From Glandiceps talaboti (lineage: Eukaryota > Hemichordata > Enteropneusta > Spengelidae), in assembly GCF_964340395.1 (NCBI RefSeq), contig NC_135555.1, positions 7,348,931 to 7,398,930 of the forward strand: 50,000 nucleotides of DNA. The letters are read 5' to 3'. This document shows positions 23,943-49,500 of the stretch, piece by piece (within the stretch, counting starts at the first letter, position 1; each line of letters starts with the position of its first letter). The translations under genes were made by a program, and so were the position numbers. The notes under the pieces were generated by a model. It saw nothing but the letters and a program-made list of their open reading frames with translations, did not search any database and had not been told where the DNA came from.

Positions 23943-26367
23943 AGAACAGAAATCAATTTTCATTTTTAACATTAACATATTTATTTGGCTATTCAAAAGC
24001 CATCCATCAAAAGATGCAGACTGGGTGCGCATTTTTATCCATTATGAAATGGCACTTAAGTGTAATTAAACCATGGTCGGATTATCAATTCATTAGTGTA
24101 TCATTCAGATACAAAGTAAAGCTTTATGACTTTTGAACCATGATCGATATATCATTATGTTAACTATATTCCGTCAGATAGATCAGAAATGGTTATCAGA
24201 AATTGTTCCTGACTTATAACAATGTAGATAAACAGACATTCATCAAGACTTATGACAGTATAATGACGGGGTCCTTTAAATAGAGCTATCATGACAAACT
24301 CCTATCACACCATCTACAACCACCATCTAAACCACGGGTTACATGTTAATGAATTACAAAAGCCACTTGCAGCACAAATCACTTCTTAGTGAAGTGTTCA
24401 TAGGGCATGTCTTTGGATAGATAGGTACAGAGCTAGTGGCACTGTGTGGAGATCTGGTCAAGGTATTGGCGATTTTGTACACACAATTTACAGAATAACA
24501 GAAGGTGTGGCAGTACATGTGTTTACGGTTATAGGCGTGGAATCACATGATTGTGTTTGGGTGCCCAATGGCAATGATAATGTCTGAACCAGCAATCTTG
24601 TTTCCGATGATTTGTCACCAGTAACGCCATTCTCATTGCCATGGAAACTCATCGGGTTTAATTGATCCCTATCCATTTTCTCGTTCTACAGTCTCTTTTG
24701 GAACAATTCCCAATAGCCGAGCGACTACTTTCGATACTTCGAGTTACAATGATGAGTACATATTCATTTATTATTTACTTAATGCTTGGTTGATTACCAG
24801 TCAACAAATCCTTGTCATGGTTACACCTCCTTTCATAGGTCTATCTAAACCAAGTGATGGAGAAGATCAACATCATCATACAATTATCATAAAAAGTCAC
24901 ATGTAACAAACAATGATGGAAACAAATTGACACAACATAAGTGTAATAATACTCAGTCTTACTCAGTAATATAAAGGTGACTCAATTAGGATTATTAATT
25001 GTTAATTTGCGCATGTAATGTTGACACAATATAATTAAGAACGCCATAGCAAATACCCTAAGCTAAAACGTTTCGTGATTGACAGGCATATTTGCACTGA
25101 ACAGACAAATCATGTCCAATGTTTGACAAAACGTTAATGGATAGCATGTACAGCCCAGAATTCACATGGAATTGATTTATTAAAGAAACCTACTCGGCAA
25201 AACCTGCACACTTCTACGATCACTGGCCTGCGATGAATAATTATAGTTACCAAGGTTACGTATTCATAATATGTATTTAGAAAATGGGTCAATAGCACAT
25301 AGATAAAGCAGTGACACGTAAATCATTCATTAAAATAAACCTTATTTACACTTTCTCCATGGATGACACTAATTCGCACTATCGTGGAGATTACTTTCCA
25401 TAGCTGTAGGGCCTTGTCATACTTGATGTAAATATGTATTACTATTATAGTTGTATTCGACCAAGCAGGCTGATTAGTACTATGTCAATCAATAGTCAAA
25501 ACATCTCTAGTTATCAATCATTACGTAAATCGGAGAACAATTCATGTCACATATTCAACGAACACAGTCAATCATGTAACACTCAGTCAATCATTACCAG
25601 GTCATGAATAAAAGTCTTGTGTAACCCACCTACTTCATGTCTTATGTTGTGATTTGCCAAAAATTTTTAACTGTTTGAGGTTTTACCAGTCAACATTTTG
25701 GTAATGTTGCCTGCAGTATGTATATATTTTCACAGTAGATGAATGTGACGTCACGTTCTGCTGGCGGAGTAGATGGCAGTATAGAAACTTCACACTTTCA
25801 CAATTTTCTGAATATAAACTTGCAAACCCTTTGTCAGAAAGGATTTCGAATGTACAACGTTGGTAATTATTGAAGAAGGACATTTTTCCAGATACCTGTG
25901 TTGTTTTTTGAGAAATTGACTCATTCACTGTTGTCATATGTAAAACCCGCAAATCTTATGTACTTTTTAGGCAAGGCATATGGTGTGGTAAATGGTGTGG
26001 TGTGGTGTGTTACAAAATGCATGTTGACTGCTCGTCTCGTACAACATCATACGTCAGTTTCCATCGGAACTATAGCGTGTCACTCCAAAACAGACTGTTT
26101 CCCTTGGCACTGTGTCACCCCCAAAAAGACTGTTTCCTTTGGGCTTGGTTACATTTGTAAATGTTGAATATATCTTACAATAGATCTAATTGTAATAGAA
26201 ATTAAGATTTATAAATGTCTGATAATGTATGCACTTCTATAATAGTTAACAAGATGTATACTATGTATAAATATGTAAATTAGGGTAAACCGTATGAAGC
26301 TTGGTTTTCAATGTCCTTGAAAATCCAGTAAATGTTGACTGATCTTCATTGATTGCAGAACACGTTA
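23943..26367. other. Non-coding DNA between genes B and C
   Basis: Duplicate of 9583-12202 and equally without recognisable exons. It separates the 5' end of gene B from the 3' end of gene C, so it should include the gene B promoter side (23489 upward). No clear TATA box. Confidence 0.6.
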
Positions 26368-38517
<12,150 letters not shown>

Positions 38518-39801
38518 TCTGACGACGAACGTTCAACTATTCTTGCACATCAACCAATCTTAGATAATAAATAAGGCGAAATGACATCATATCACTAAGA
38601 ATGGAAGATAGACCATGTGACGTAGTTATCACCACGGTAACCATTAAAAATGTGCATGACACGCACAGCAGAATGGTAAGTAACTTTAAGGTAACAAAAC
38701 ATAAATTGTGTTTAGAGGGTCATGACCTCAATCTGTTGATTAAACAAACCTCTGCAAAGAGGGCGGCTTTTATATATTTGATTATCATCGAATCCTACTG
38801 CAATATTGGTATTCTCCTGAGGCAGCATTGCTTTGCATTTTACAGTTATACTATGAATAATTTATATTTAAGTTTACCAATTTCTCACTTGAGTGGTTAT
38901 TGTGTTGACAAAATTTCCCTCGAATAAATACGTGACAAGGTGGCACGGTAATCATTGAATTGTGTCTGTCCCAGGCGATTCGCTAATTCTCCATTTATGT
39001 CTACTCTAAATTTGCTACGAAAATGACGTTAAGTTATAAACATATTTGATCTCCTGAGCTTTTCAGTGTATACAGTAGTACCAATTCCAATAAAAGGAAC
39101 TTATCTCGAAGATCACTTTTCTCTCTTATTCTTTGCATTTCTTGTCACACAATAAACCATTGCAGTTGTTCCAATTCGGAAATAGTTAAAACTGCGGACA
39201 TATCCTGCGCATTGCTAGAGTATTTCGCATAAGTTCGTACATGGATTGACATATTTTGAAAGTCAGTATATGGTAACATGAATATATTGTGAAATGAACA
39301 AACTTCACATCACATGGCGATGGTTTAGAATTTATTAACTTATTCAGATGATGGCCGTTATCTATTATGACTTGTAATTGGGAATTGAAAGTGTCACTCT
39401 GCTAGAGGCACTGCGGGGGTTGCGAAAATTTTAATATAAGCAAGTAATAATTATAACGGTATCGGATGTTTCCAACTATTATAACGATGTTTCAACGTTT
39501 GCAGTGTGGGATGTGGCTGTGGTGTGGTGTGGAACCTGTGGCAGCGGTGGGATGCCAAAATCACAAAATAATGCAAAGCTAGATAATACATTGAGTCAGA
39601 GATGACCCTCCCCTTATTCTAAGACGTAGAAAGACTAATTTCATCCTACGATGAACACTTTCTGCACAGCATAACCACCTTATGATCCTCCCATCACGTG
39701 GTTATACACTCTTTGTTATGAGGGTTGGACGAAAGTGGAGATCTGCTATTCTTAACTGTGGCGTATTCTGAGTCGCTGTTTACTTTGTAAACAATGCCAC
39801 A
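38518..39801. promoter_or_regulatory. Head-to-head intergenic region between genes C and D
   Basis: The start codons of C (minus) and D (plus) are 1284 bp apart, so both promoters or 5' leaders should lie here unless there are distant non-coding first exons. The half next to gene C is shared with the region upstream of gene B (23489-23942) and includes CRE-like TACGTCAC on the minus strand near 38620. No convincing TATA box was seen. No other gene is visible. Confidence 0.4.
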
Positions 39802-42030
39802 ATGAGTATGTATGAGCTGAAAACAATGGACATTCCCTTGCCTGATCATCCCAGATTGGAGAGCGAACTGTCGAACGAGAGAACGGATAATTTTCAACTA
39901 AACCACGAAGAGCCCCATAGCAATGAGAATGACGAAAGAAAGAAGATGTCCGTGAAGGGAATTCTGTTGTCATTTACGCAGGAAGCTGGCGTGACAGGCA
40001 TCAGGTTTATCGGGAATAAGACATTTGGCTGTTTTAGAAGGTAACGTATTCTTTATAACATCTTTAAATCCTTCGGAAACTCACATACATCAGACCAACA
40101 TTCAACCGCATTCATCATGTCAGTGTATCCATAAAGAGTTATATCTGGAGACGCTCTTGACTTCCCATTCTGTCGAGTATTCTATTTCGCACATGCGCAC
40201 TCGATTCGTATATTAGCTACCTTGAATCATCTCTCCATTTTCTGTGACAGGAAAACAGTTTTAATAATTCTTTCCAATATAAACTATGTTAGTCTACTTC
40301 CGGCAGTACATAACCAGACAAAGGAATATGGTATCTGTTTTTACGTGACAGTATCATATCACGTGTTTTTTAATAGTAACAAGTTAACAACACTAGGCAT
40401 GAAAATGTACGGGTTGGTCATTATACATTAGCTTAACGTGTTCACCTACTTCAATGACCCTTATTGAAAATAGATTTAAATTCTACTTTTATATAGAAGT
40501 ATACCATGTATTGAAAACATGAAACATTCTAGCGTCAAATAGAATTACTTAATTGACTGTTTTATGACGTATATGCGTAGATAAAGGCGGAAAGGCAAAG
40601 GGGTAGGGAAGGTAGAGCAAATATTTCCTGCTTAGTCCAATGACATGATTGTCTTCCAGGTGTTTCTGGTCAATAATTGTACTGCTTGCACTGTCTGGAC
40701 TTCTGTATCAGGTTTCTACATTGGCATCATCGTTCATTGGTCGTCCTGTAAATGTCAACATACGATACGCAGCTCCGACGGTGAAACCAGATTTTCCCGC
40801 CGTTACGATTTGCAATAACAACCTTTTCAGGCAAGTTATCAATTCAGATATTCTAGTTTATAATTTTTAAACGTGTTTGTTTTGTGCTTTATGCAAATAA
40901 AATTAAAGAAATTGCTATTATAAAACATTTCAAATCAACTGAAATAAATTAGGTCATTACAGCAATGATGACTGGAACTGTTCTAATTCCCAGTCCATTA
41001 CTTTATACGATATCTTGTAGCTTGTTTGACATTTCTATTGACGTGCATGATGGTGTCGGGTATAGTGTTTAATAAACTAGGTCGCTGTCATAAAATTAAT
41101 GAACACCTGTACAAAACGGCATCCTCTATAGACACCAATCAATACACGCAATCAACGTATTATTAAATTATTACTTATCGGAATTAATGTTCATTTGTCC
41201 AAATATCACTGTCAGAATCGTTCAATTTTACAATCGAAAGAACAAAGAATATTATTTTCTAAGACGTTATTCATTATTGCATTTATTATTACATTAATAC
41301 ATTACACGGTAATTTTTTTTCAAATTAATGTCAATTTCTCGTATTTGTACACGTTGGCTTGTGTAAAGAGATTGACTTTTTTCCAATTTTGAAAGTAATA
41401 CATTCGAGTGATACAATTTAAACGATTTTTGTGAAGCAAATAGTGATACCTGTAGATGAAATAAATTTCATGTGCGATGATAATTACAGGCAACCAATTC
41501 GTGAATTCCCCTCCTCCTGCCCATTTCACCAATGACCTGGAATTTGCAGTAAGAGTAACCCAAGCATATACTAAACCTGTACGGTTTCCCAAAGTTGAAT
41601 ATTCCTTGATAATGAATATTACCATGTACCATTTACTTTAATATAATTAATGCTGACTAAAACCCACTTCCCTTCATGAAGGTATAACAGTCTAGTGTCA
41701 TATCTTGGAGGAGCGTCTAACGTTTACTACCTCATTCCATATCTGTATATGATATTTCCTGTGGATGGAGAATCCTTTTTCAATGAAGACTACTATAAAA
41801 TAGATGAGGAAGACGACCTTTACGGTGGACATGATCTCTTGAGTTTTATGGATGGAAGTGCTCATCCTGTTGGTGACATGATTAGAAGGCCAGTAGTCTT
41901 GTAACATTTATGAAGATTAGCTTTACAATAAGAGCAACAAAATGGCTACGCTAGATGTAAAACAGTGCCGTCATTTTTTCACTTAATTTTTATTTTCACT
42001 TTACTAGCCTATTTCATTGCGACCCACACA

Positions 42031-42065
<35 letters not shown>

Positions 42066-42146
42066 TGTATGTATGTATGTATGTATGTATGTATGTATTT
42101 AGTTATTAGATAGGTAGTGAGGTATGTATGTATGTATGTATGTATG

Positions 42147-42177
<31 letters not shown>

Positions 42178-45100
42178 CGTTCACTTGATTCACTACTTGA
42201 GACTATTTTATTTTTGCCAGTTTACAAAAACACGTATTGCTCTATAGTGTTAGGAGGCTTAAGTGATTTATGAATGCGATATCAAAAATGTAAACAGTCC
42301 ATGAATTTGATTCTTGTGGTTTTCCTATCATCTTATAGCTGCACTTTCGGTGGTGTACCTTGTGGTCCTAAGAACTTTACAAAAACTGTGACAAACTATG
42401 GAATTTGTTATACATTCAATTCAGCAACCAAGGCACAAGTTTTGAAAGTTAGAAATGCTGGTAAGTTAACTTAATGATAAGCACTTTACTGAACAATTTA
42501 ATATTTGCATATGACAAAGATTATGAAGGGGGATAACAATCCATGGAAATTACATTATGCTGGACATGTATATAAATGAATTGGGCATTAAATCTAAGAC
42601 TTGCAACTACTATCATGGAAAATCAAAATTTGGTTTTATACAACTAAATTATCATGAAAACACTTGAAATAACTTCTTATGTTTTTATGTATAGGGCAAG
42701 GATACGGGTTAAAATTACATTTATTTGCCAATGAGAAGGAATATGTTGGACCTCGAACAGAAGTCGGTTTCCGTTTACTGGTGCATGGACATGATGAGGT
42801 ACCAGATGTTGCAGGCCAAGGTTTGTCAATTTCACCAGGAACTGCAACTTCAATTGGTCTGACTAAAACCTCGGTGAGGACCTTTCGGCATGAGAAACAT
42901 TTCAGCACAATTTTATACCGATTTGCCTTCTTACAAAAGCTGTATAGCTAGGATATCAAAAAACGTATCATAGATAGAAACAGCGTTCCGACGAACTGGC
43001 CATAAGGATGAGAGGTTTAATATATTTTGGGAAAGTCCAAGTATGTAAATGGCAAAACACAATTTTAAAACAGTAAAACTAATACAAAAGTGCGTTATTG
43101 TACGTACAGGTAGTGGTTTGTAAACAAACCTTTTAAATTTGTTTAGCTTACTCTACGATTACTGAGTTACACTATACACAATATAGGAGAAGTAAAATGA
43201 ATGTATCTTTACGGACTGCTACATGGTTGGTTTATTAGTGAATATCTACTTTTGTTGATATTCTTGAGATTAATATGTTTGTATGTTTTAAAGTACAGAT
43301 CTCGAACTTAGGTTCCCCATACAGTGAGTGCGTGACAGATATTGAACACAACTTGAAATATTTTGACGGTTCATATTCATTATCCAAATGTTGGACTGAG
43401 TGTGAGACAGATTATGCAATCAGTCAATGTCGCTGTAGATATTACTACATGCCAGGTAAGCGTCAACTCGCTGGCATCAGTGCGGCCATATTTGATTTCT
43501 GATTGGTTGGTTGGTTGGTTGCGACAACTTGTAAACAAGAATGATGTACATGTGGCCTGCATCCATGTCTGACCTACTACATAGTGTAAACATACGCGGC
43601 ACTTCTTTTTTACTCAAATTTGGGCTTTACCTTTATCAGAGCTGGTAGGTGAACTATAACCATAGTATGAAATCAATGATTTTCTTTTCAAATGGATTAT
43701 TAACATGTAGATTTTCCGATGACTGTCACAGTAAAATGTGCATGGTCGATAGCAGTGACAAAAAATCCAATATGGCCGCAACTGATAGTAGTGCTTGAAA
43801 CATTCGAACGGAAGCCGTATAGCTGGTGTAGGGATATAACTTTCGGTAAAGTTTAGTAGGAGATTTGGTCACCTATGACATATACCCATCTATGATATCC
43901 ATAGAAGGGGTTTGAGTAGTGTAATAGGCATTGCGAAAAGGAAATGTTCATATATGATTTACATACCATACAGTGAAAACATAACACAATCATCTTACTT
44001 CCTGTCAAGTTCATTATCGAAGACTGTACTTGATTCTGTCTTTTTTCGACTTTACTGTCAATTTTCAGGTAACGCATCTTTCTGCTCGCCACATGAATTG
44101 AGGTCCTGCTACTTTGACGCTATGGGTAAGTCATTGTATGTTGTGAATCATAACAGTTTTTTTGTTAATAGACAGGTTCCACGCCTCAGACGTTAGAAAA
44201 ATTATGGTCATTATTACGTATACGCTTTCATTGCCTTGCTTTGTGTTCTAATATTTATGTCACTATGGGAAATAGAAATATTTAGGACAATAAATGAGAT
44301 TCTATAATATTGAATACCACTGTTCACTCATACTAGTGTATCACAAAGTGTTGATGTGTCAAATTTTACATTTCTTTTAATCTTGAACAAGTCATCAGAT
44401 GTATCCAATTTTACAAAAACATTATTTTTGTTTCTCTCTTCCACAGATAATCTGGCGACTCACGATAATGCATGCCTTAATAGCTGCAAGGAACCCTGTC
44501 AACAGACCACGTACAAGCCTGAATTGTCCTATAGTGCTTACCCGTCCCGAATATATAGTACTACGTTGTTGTTTTTTAGCCGCTGGCCATGTGACGAAGC
44601 TCTTGCATTTCACCTTATGTTAGTATACTTCTTGCAATGGTTATTTGAAAGGACTGTTGGCATCAGTGTCGTGTGTTTCGATTGATAAAACGTTCGCCAC
44701 GAATTTTAAAAGGGGACACCGAGGGCGTGTTTTATTCACAAATTCATTTTATCTATGTAAGTTTTAACTGTTTGGTCTATATCTCAAACAGGATGTCGTG
44801 GCTTATGGGTATCATTCAGTTTATGCAATGTCAAAGGTTTATGGCAAAGGTAACATATTTAGTATAACATATCGAATATAGTAGCTTTCTCTGTCTCGTC
44901 TACATTACAGATATCGGTTAGAAGGCATGTCAACAGATGATTTCTGGAGAGAAATAATAATGCCACCACTGACAGAAAATATGTACTTTATTGAATATGA
45001 TGGGAAGAACATCACAACCTTTCTACCTGACAACCTATTCCATGAGAATGTAACTGAAGCACTGTATAAGCAAGTATACAAAGATGTTAGCAATGTACTT

Positions 45101-46413
45101 TTGTATAATATCTTTATAAATATCTTCAACCATGATTCTGATGATGTTGGGTCCGACTTCTACAATCAACAGCATTCCCAGGCATTGGCTTCGAAAATGA
45201 ATTTTGATAAAAGTCCCTGGGATTCGTTAAATGTTACGATAAACAAATATCTCAATCATGCAAAAGAAACTTCTGAAGGTATTGCGTATCCCATCGTTTA
45301 TCTATTCAATGGATACTATTTACCCCTCTTTGACGTGGTATTCCCGATCATTTATTCAACACTACGTGATCTAAGGCTAGACATGTCGATTAAAGTGTTC
45401 CAAGATGAGGACAGTTCAGCTATTTGTCAGTCATACATGAAGTGAGTATGCTGGTTACTTATTTCATTATATGTAGCAGTGTATGATACCCATTTGTGTT
45501 AACGCATACAGGTTTGGTTTGGTTATAAATTTTGACTTTCCAATCTCTATGTTTGACCACACTAAAATTGATAAATAACTATAAGATCGCTGTCATTAAA
45601 CCATGTATGATATGCTCTTTTATTAAGATGACAATTTTTTTATTTCAAGTCGGAGATAAATCTGGAATTTTTTTACTATTTCGTTCAGAGAGCTGACATT
45701 TTTTATCCCGATCTCTTTCTCGGTTACCATGTTGGATAGGGTGCACCGGAAGGATATCCAGCTTTCAAAACGGTCTTGTTACATTGATAAACTTAGTCTA
45801 TGTGAACCAAACCTTATATATTCTGAATCCGTAACCCAACAGTCCCATCCCCATGCTCACACTTTGATGAATTATGTATGTCTTTTGTAGGGATAACCTA
45901 GCGAAGGTCACAATATACTTTGAAGATTTAAAAGTGGAAAGTATAGAACAACAGCCCGGATATCATTCTTTCAATCTTGTCTGTAAGTAGACTTGTTGGT
46001 TATTATAAAGCAGATGATGAATGGTGTGTTTGATAAGATTCAGTACTTTGTAGTCCCGCTGGGAAGTGGGCAATCCAATATTCATAATATCAAATCATTG
46101 CTACTTGTTATTCGAATATACAATTCATGAAGGTTTATGATTTTAACAAATGATTGAACTATGTAAATAGCATGGAGCAGAAATTCCTATGATGTAGACG
46201 GTGCCATTTTTTATTTTCAATATATATGGTTTGCATCGTACAACCTCAAAGTGAAATTAACAATTCATATAATCGTTTAATATTGCAGGTGACATTGGTG
46301 GATCGCTTGGATTATTCTTTGGAGCCAGTATGGTCACCTTTCTGGAAATACTGGACTTCTTTATTGTACAATTTTGGCGGATGAAAATAAAGAACAAAGT
46401 CACTACCGAGTGA
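39802..46413 (+). CDS. Gene D: ASIC-like DEG/ENaC channel, complete (11 exons)
   Basis: Predicted cation channel subunit, 683 aa. Exons: 39802-40040, 40660-40830, 41682-41888, 42339-42460, 42695-42873, 43299-43455, 44069-44125, 44447-44618, 44911-45441, 45891-45982, 46289-46413 (stop TGA). The sum is 2052 nt and stays in frame. The ATG at 39802 has A at -3; the upstream ATG at 39794 hits a stop after three codons. N-terminus 1-80 carries AGVTGIRFIG (Thr65-Gly66). TM1 is about 82-100, FPAVTICNNN 125-134, Cys-rich thumb about 320-410, inserted exon 9 about 435-611, Cys643 before DIGG, GAS 654-656, tail FWRMKIKNKVTTE. Introns 2 and 3 appear to use GC donors. It is older than the B/C duplication and the exons clearly differ. 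It is divergently oriented to gene C, so a shared control region is possible. Confident in the family, less so in the exact end of exon 3. Confidence 0.9.
42035..42175. repeat. (GTAT)n microsatellite, gene D intron 3
   Basis: Two GTAT arrays separated by a short spacer (TTAGTTATTAGATAGGTAG). Confidence 0.95.
44911..45441 (+). other. Gene D exon 9: inserted extracellular segment (about 177 aa)
   Basis: Divergent version of the inserted exon. Shared landmarks are DGKNIT, the acidic cluster FNHDSDDVGSDFYN, LFNGYYLPLF, VFPIIY and DEDSSAICQSYMK. Conservation of these blocks between distant copies implies selection on the segment. Confidence 0.8.
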
Positions 46414-46480
46414 TAAGAGTGCCTAGGCAAGAGTGGCAGAGAAAACTAAGGAGGGAGGAGGTCAAATGAAAAAAACTCTA

Positions 46481-46562
46481 ATAGATCTCATGATAACTGA
46501 TCTTGAACTGTTTAATTCTTCAAGATCGCATGGTAACTAATCTTGAACTGTTTAATTCTTCA
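46481..46562. repeat. Direct repeat (about 40 bp) just 3' of gene D
   Basis: Two adjacent units, each ending TCTTGAACTGTTTAATTCTT, begin 68 bp after the gene D stop codon, so they are likely in its 3' UTR. Confidence 0.75.
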
Positions 46563-49500
46563 AACATTTACACAGCGACATTTGGGTTTGTATTGGAATA
46601 CCAAATCGATACATTGCGACATGTATTTGCTACATGAAAGAGATAATTAGATATGCAGTCGAGACGACCACTTCTTAGCATTGCTCTTTAATACCACCAT
46701 GCACCAGATATAAATTTCTGATTGCAAAGTATTTCTACCACTACGATGTGTAATTGACGAACATTTTCAGCAGTTTCTATATCTTATTGGCTATCAAGCG
46801 GAATGTGTTCTACCAATTCCTGAACGGGTTTTGTATGAAAACATTACAGTAACAAATTATGTCTGATATAAGAAAAACGATATGGATCAGGATTGAGTTG
46901 TTGAAGCATTACTAAATGTTTATAATGTTGCGATAATATTCACTTTTATTAAATCCCAAATTTATCATGTAAACAGCTTATGATTACCATGTATCATCAT
47001 CTTTCAAATTTACACAGCTTTTTGAAATTTGCATATTTTGTCAATCATTATGCCCCGGCCTTTTACCCCTCAGTTGACCGAAAGTACTTATAGGAACTTT
47101 AATTTTAATTTACTTTGAGTCAATATAATTTCTCAATTATCTTACTCACTCGTCAGTCTTGAATTTTACACAAATAATAAATGCTGAAGCTTAATGATAG
47201 GGGATAAAACGTCAACAATATTTGAAAATCATGTAAATAATAATTCACACATTAAGTTATTGTTACAGAGGCTTATAATATTAACATGACAACAGTAAAT
47301 GACAACAGCAATCGCATAGTATAAATGTCAGGAATTAGGGAGCGAAACCCTAAAATTGGTGATATTTTTATGATATAACTAAGTTGTGTTTTAATTCTGA
47401 ATGGTGCTCTAAATGACCTCCAAAAGGTGTTCATTTTTCAAAAAGCTCTTACCATGGGAGAGGGACACTCCTCCCACCATAACCCCCGCGCTTGTATGGC
47501 AGGCGCGCAAGGGCGTAGCGTGCACTTCTCCCCATACTTTTTCCAGTTCTCTCCCTACTTTGAAACTTACTGAAACCCTTAGGTTTACAATTATATTAAC
47601 TCCATCTCTAATATTGTACTTTATAATTAGCCTAATTAATCTATAATGGTAATAGTTTACACTCAATCTAAGAGATATCCTAGAACTTTTGGTTACTAAA
47701 TCATGAATATTTTGCCTGTCCATGAACAGACAATCATACTTCTCATTGGGTTCCTGTCTAAAGAGCTTTATACATGTGAAGCAATAGATTTGGGACACCA
47801 ATTTACCAGATACACTTAAAATTACTGTAAGTGTAATTAAACAGCACAAAACACTTCTGGCATGTACAGCTTGCCATAGCCGTAGTCTGTGGGTTACTAT
47901 GCGATTTTTGGTGGTAATCTTTGTTTCATATTGACACATTTATATGTTATTTCAACAACTAAAAAATTGAGGAAACTGTCCATCAACTTATTATGATCCA
48001 AAGATTTATTGGTTAACAACGTATTCTGAAAATACAAGGCCCTTGGTTACCAAGTCGCTTTGGGCCCACATCGTCACACCTAAGCACTATAAAATGTGAA
48101 TGAATTCTGAGATTGACTAACGCAACCTGTCTCATGACAAAACAAATTAATTTGATAAAATATCAACAGTCCAGAAAAACACGGAAAATACACATTATCT
48201 AGTCTACAACATACACAAAGTATAATACATGTATACAAACTAGCGATGACGCAATGCTCTGATGGGTAAACCGGACTTGAGTACTTGTAAAACAGTTACA
48301 GCAAGTAGCTAGATTAAAAGTGGGTGATGGATTGGTGGTTTCTAAAATTAGATATACCGGGTATATGTACAGTAAATGATGTCCGTTTTTAGGATGTCCA
48401 AATTTAAGCTTGTACTTTTCGCTAACACAGCGTATTATGACCGCAAAATCGAAGTTAGATTTCAACCAACTCTAGAGTGACGTACACATTCATCGGACTG
48501 GTCTCTATAGGGTGTGCCGTTGTTCTAAATATAGTTCCATGGTACAGTTCGGCATTGTAGACAATAAGGCTGCAACACAACTTGGTACTGAATATCTCTT
48601 ACGGCGTTCTTTCGAGGTAAGTCGGTTTATCAGTGAACAAAAACTCTATTGTCTATGGTTGATCTAAAACAAACATCGGAAGAAAGGTAACCAGAATTTA
48701 ACTAATATATATATAACATAGTTTGCAGCCTGCAAACATAACCGTATCTGAGAAACCTTACTATGCACTTACTTGTAACGTAGACCCTCCACCAAAGGTT
48801 GATGGAGGGTCTATGCTTGTATGTTAAAAACATACTCTTAATAGTGGTCATAGTATACATCGTGTTATTTAGAGGCATTTCTCGGCTCATAAAGTAAACA
48901 ACGAGTCAATTTATTACTTTAAACATAGACCCTCCAGAGGGTCAATGCTGTACAGTACTACCTCATGCACACAAATTGTCGGCCATTTTGAATTAGATCA
49001 TCCACGCAATTAGGTTTTTTTTTATTCAGAGTCAGTGAAGCAAATCTTGATAAAAATGACACTAGTTATAGATAATGTGTTGAAAGATGGGCAACAAGCA
49101 ACTAGATGTGTAATACACAATATGGCATAATAATTTTGAAGTATCTACAATTAGGCCAATATCCTGGCCCTTACACGGAAATCAAATGGTACCGTAGGTT
49201 ATAAAACTGACACTCACTGCACTCCCAAATGCCACGTTAAAGTTCTTGTACATTCGTTTGACATGCAATACTTAAATAATTTTTATTCTACATCTAATAT
49301 AATGGATTTATGAATAAAATAAGTTAAACAGTTAATTTCACAACTTGGTGGTACCATCAGTACCACACAAATAAATATTATCTAAGGAAACAAATCTCGT
49401 CCTTGTACCGTAACGTGTCTTTTAGCTTGCAGAATTTCTTAACTTTAGAAATAATTTAGAAATAGCGAGGAGGAACTGTGGACTAATTTAATGACAAATG

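Noticed and set aside
39694-39973. Minus-strand ORFs overlapping gene D exon 1
   Set aside because: No motif support. The plus-strand exon is supported by homology to the first exons of B and C and by its donor site.
41882-41900. GT donor at 41901 as the end of gene D exon 3
   Set aside because: It keeps phase but has poor exon-side consensus (TCTT|GTAACA) and adds residues that no paralog has. Kept only as an alternative to the GC donor.
47409-47939. 176-codon minus-strand ORF
   Set aside because: The composition looks random, it overlaps a repeat-like GC-rich patch, and no family motif or splice-supported partner is visible.
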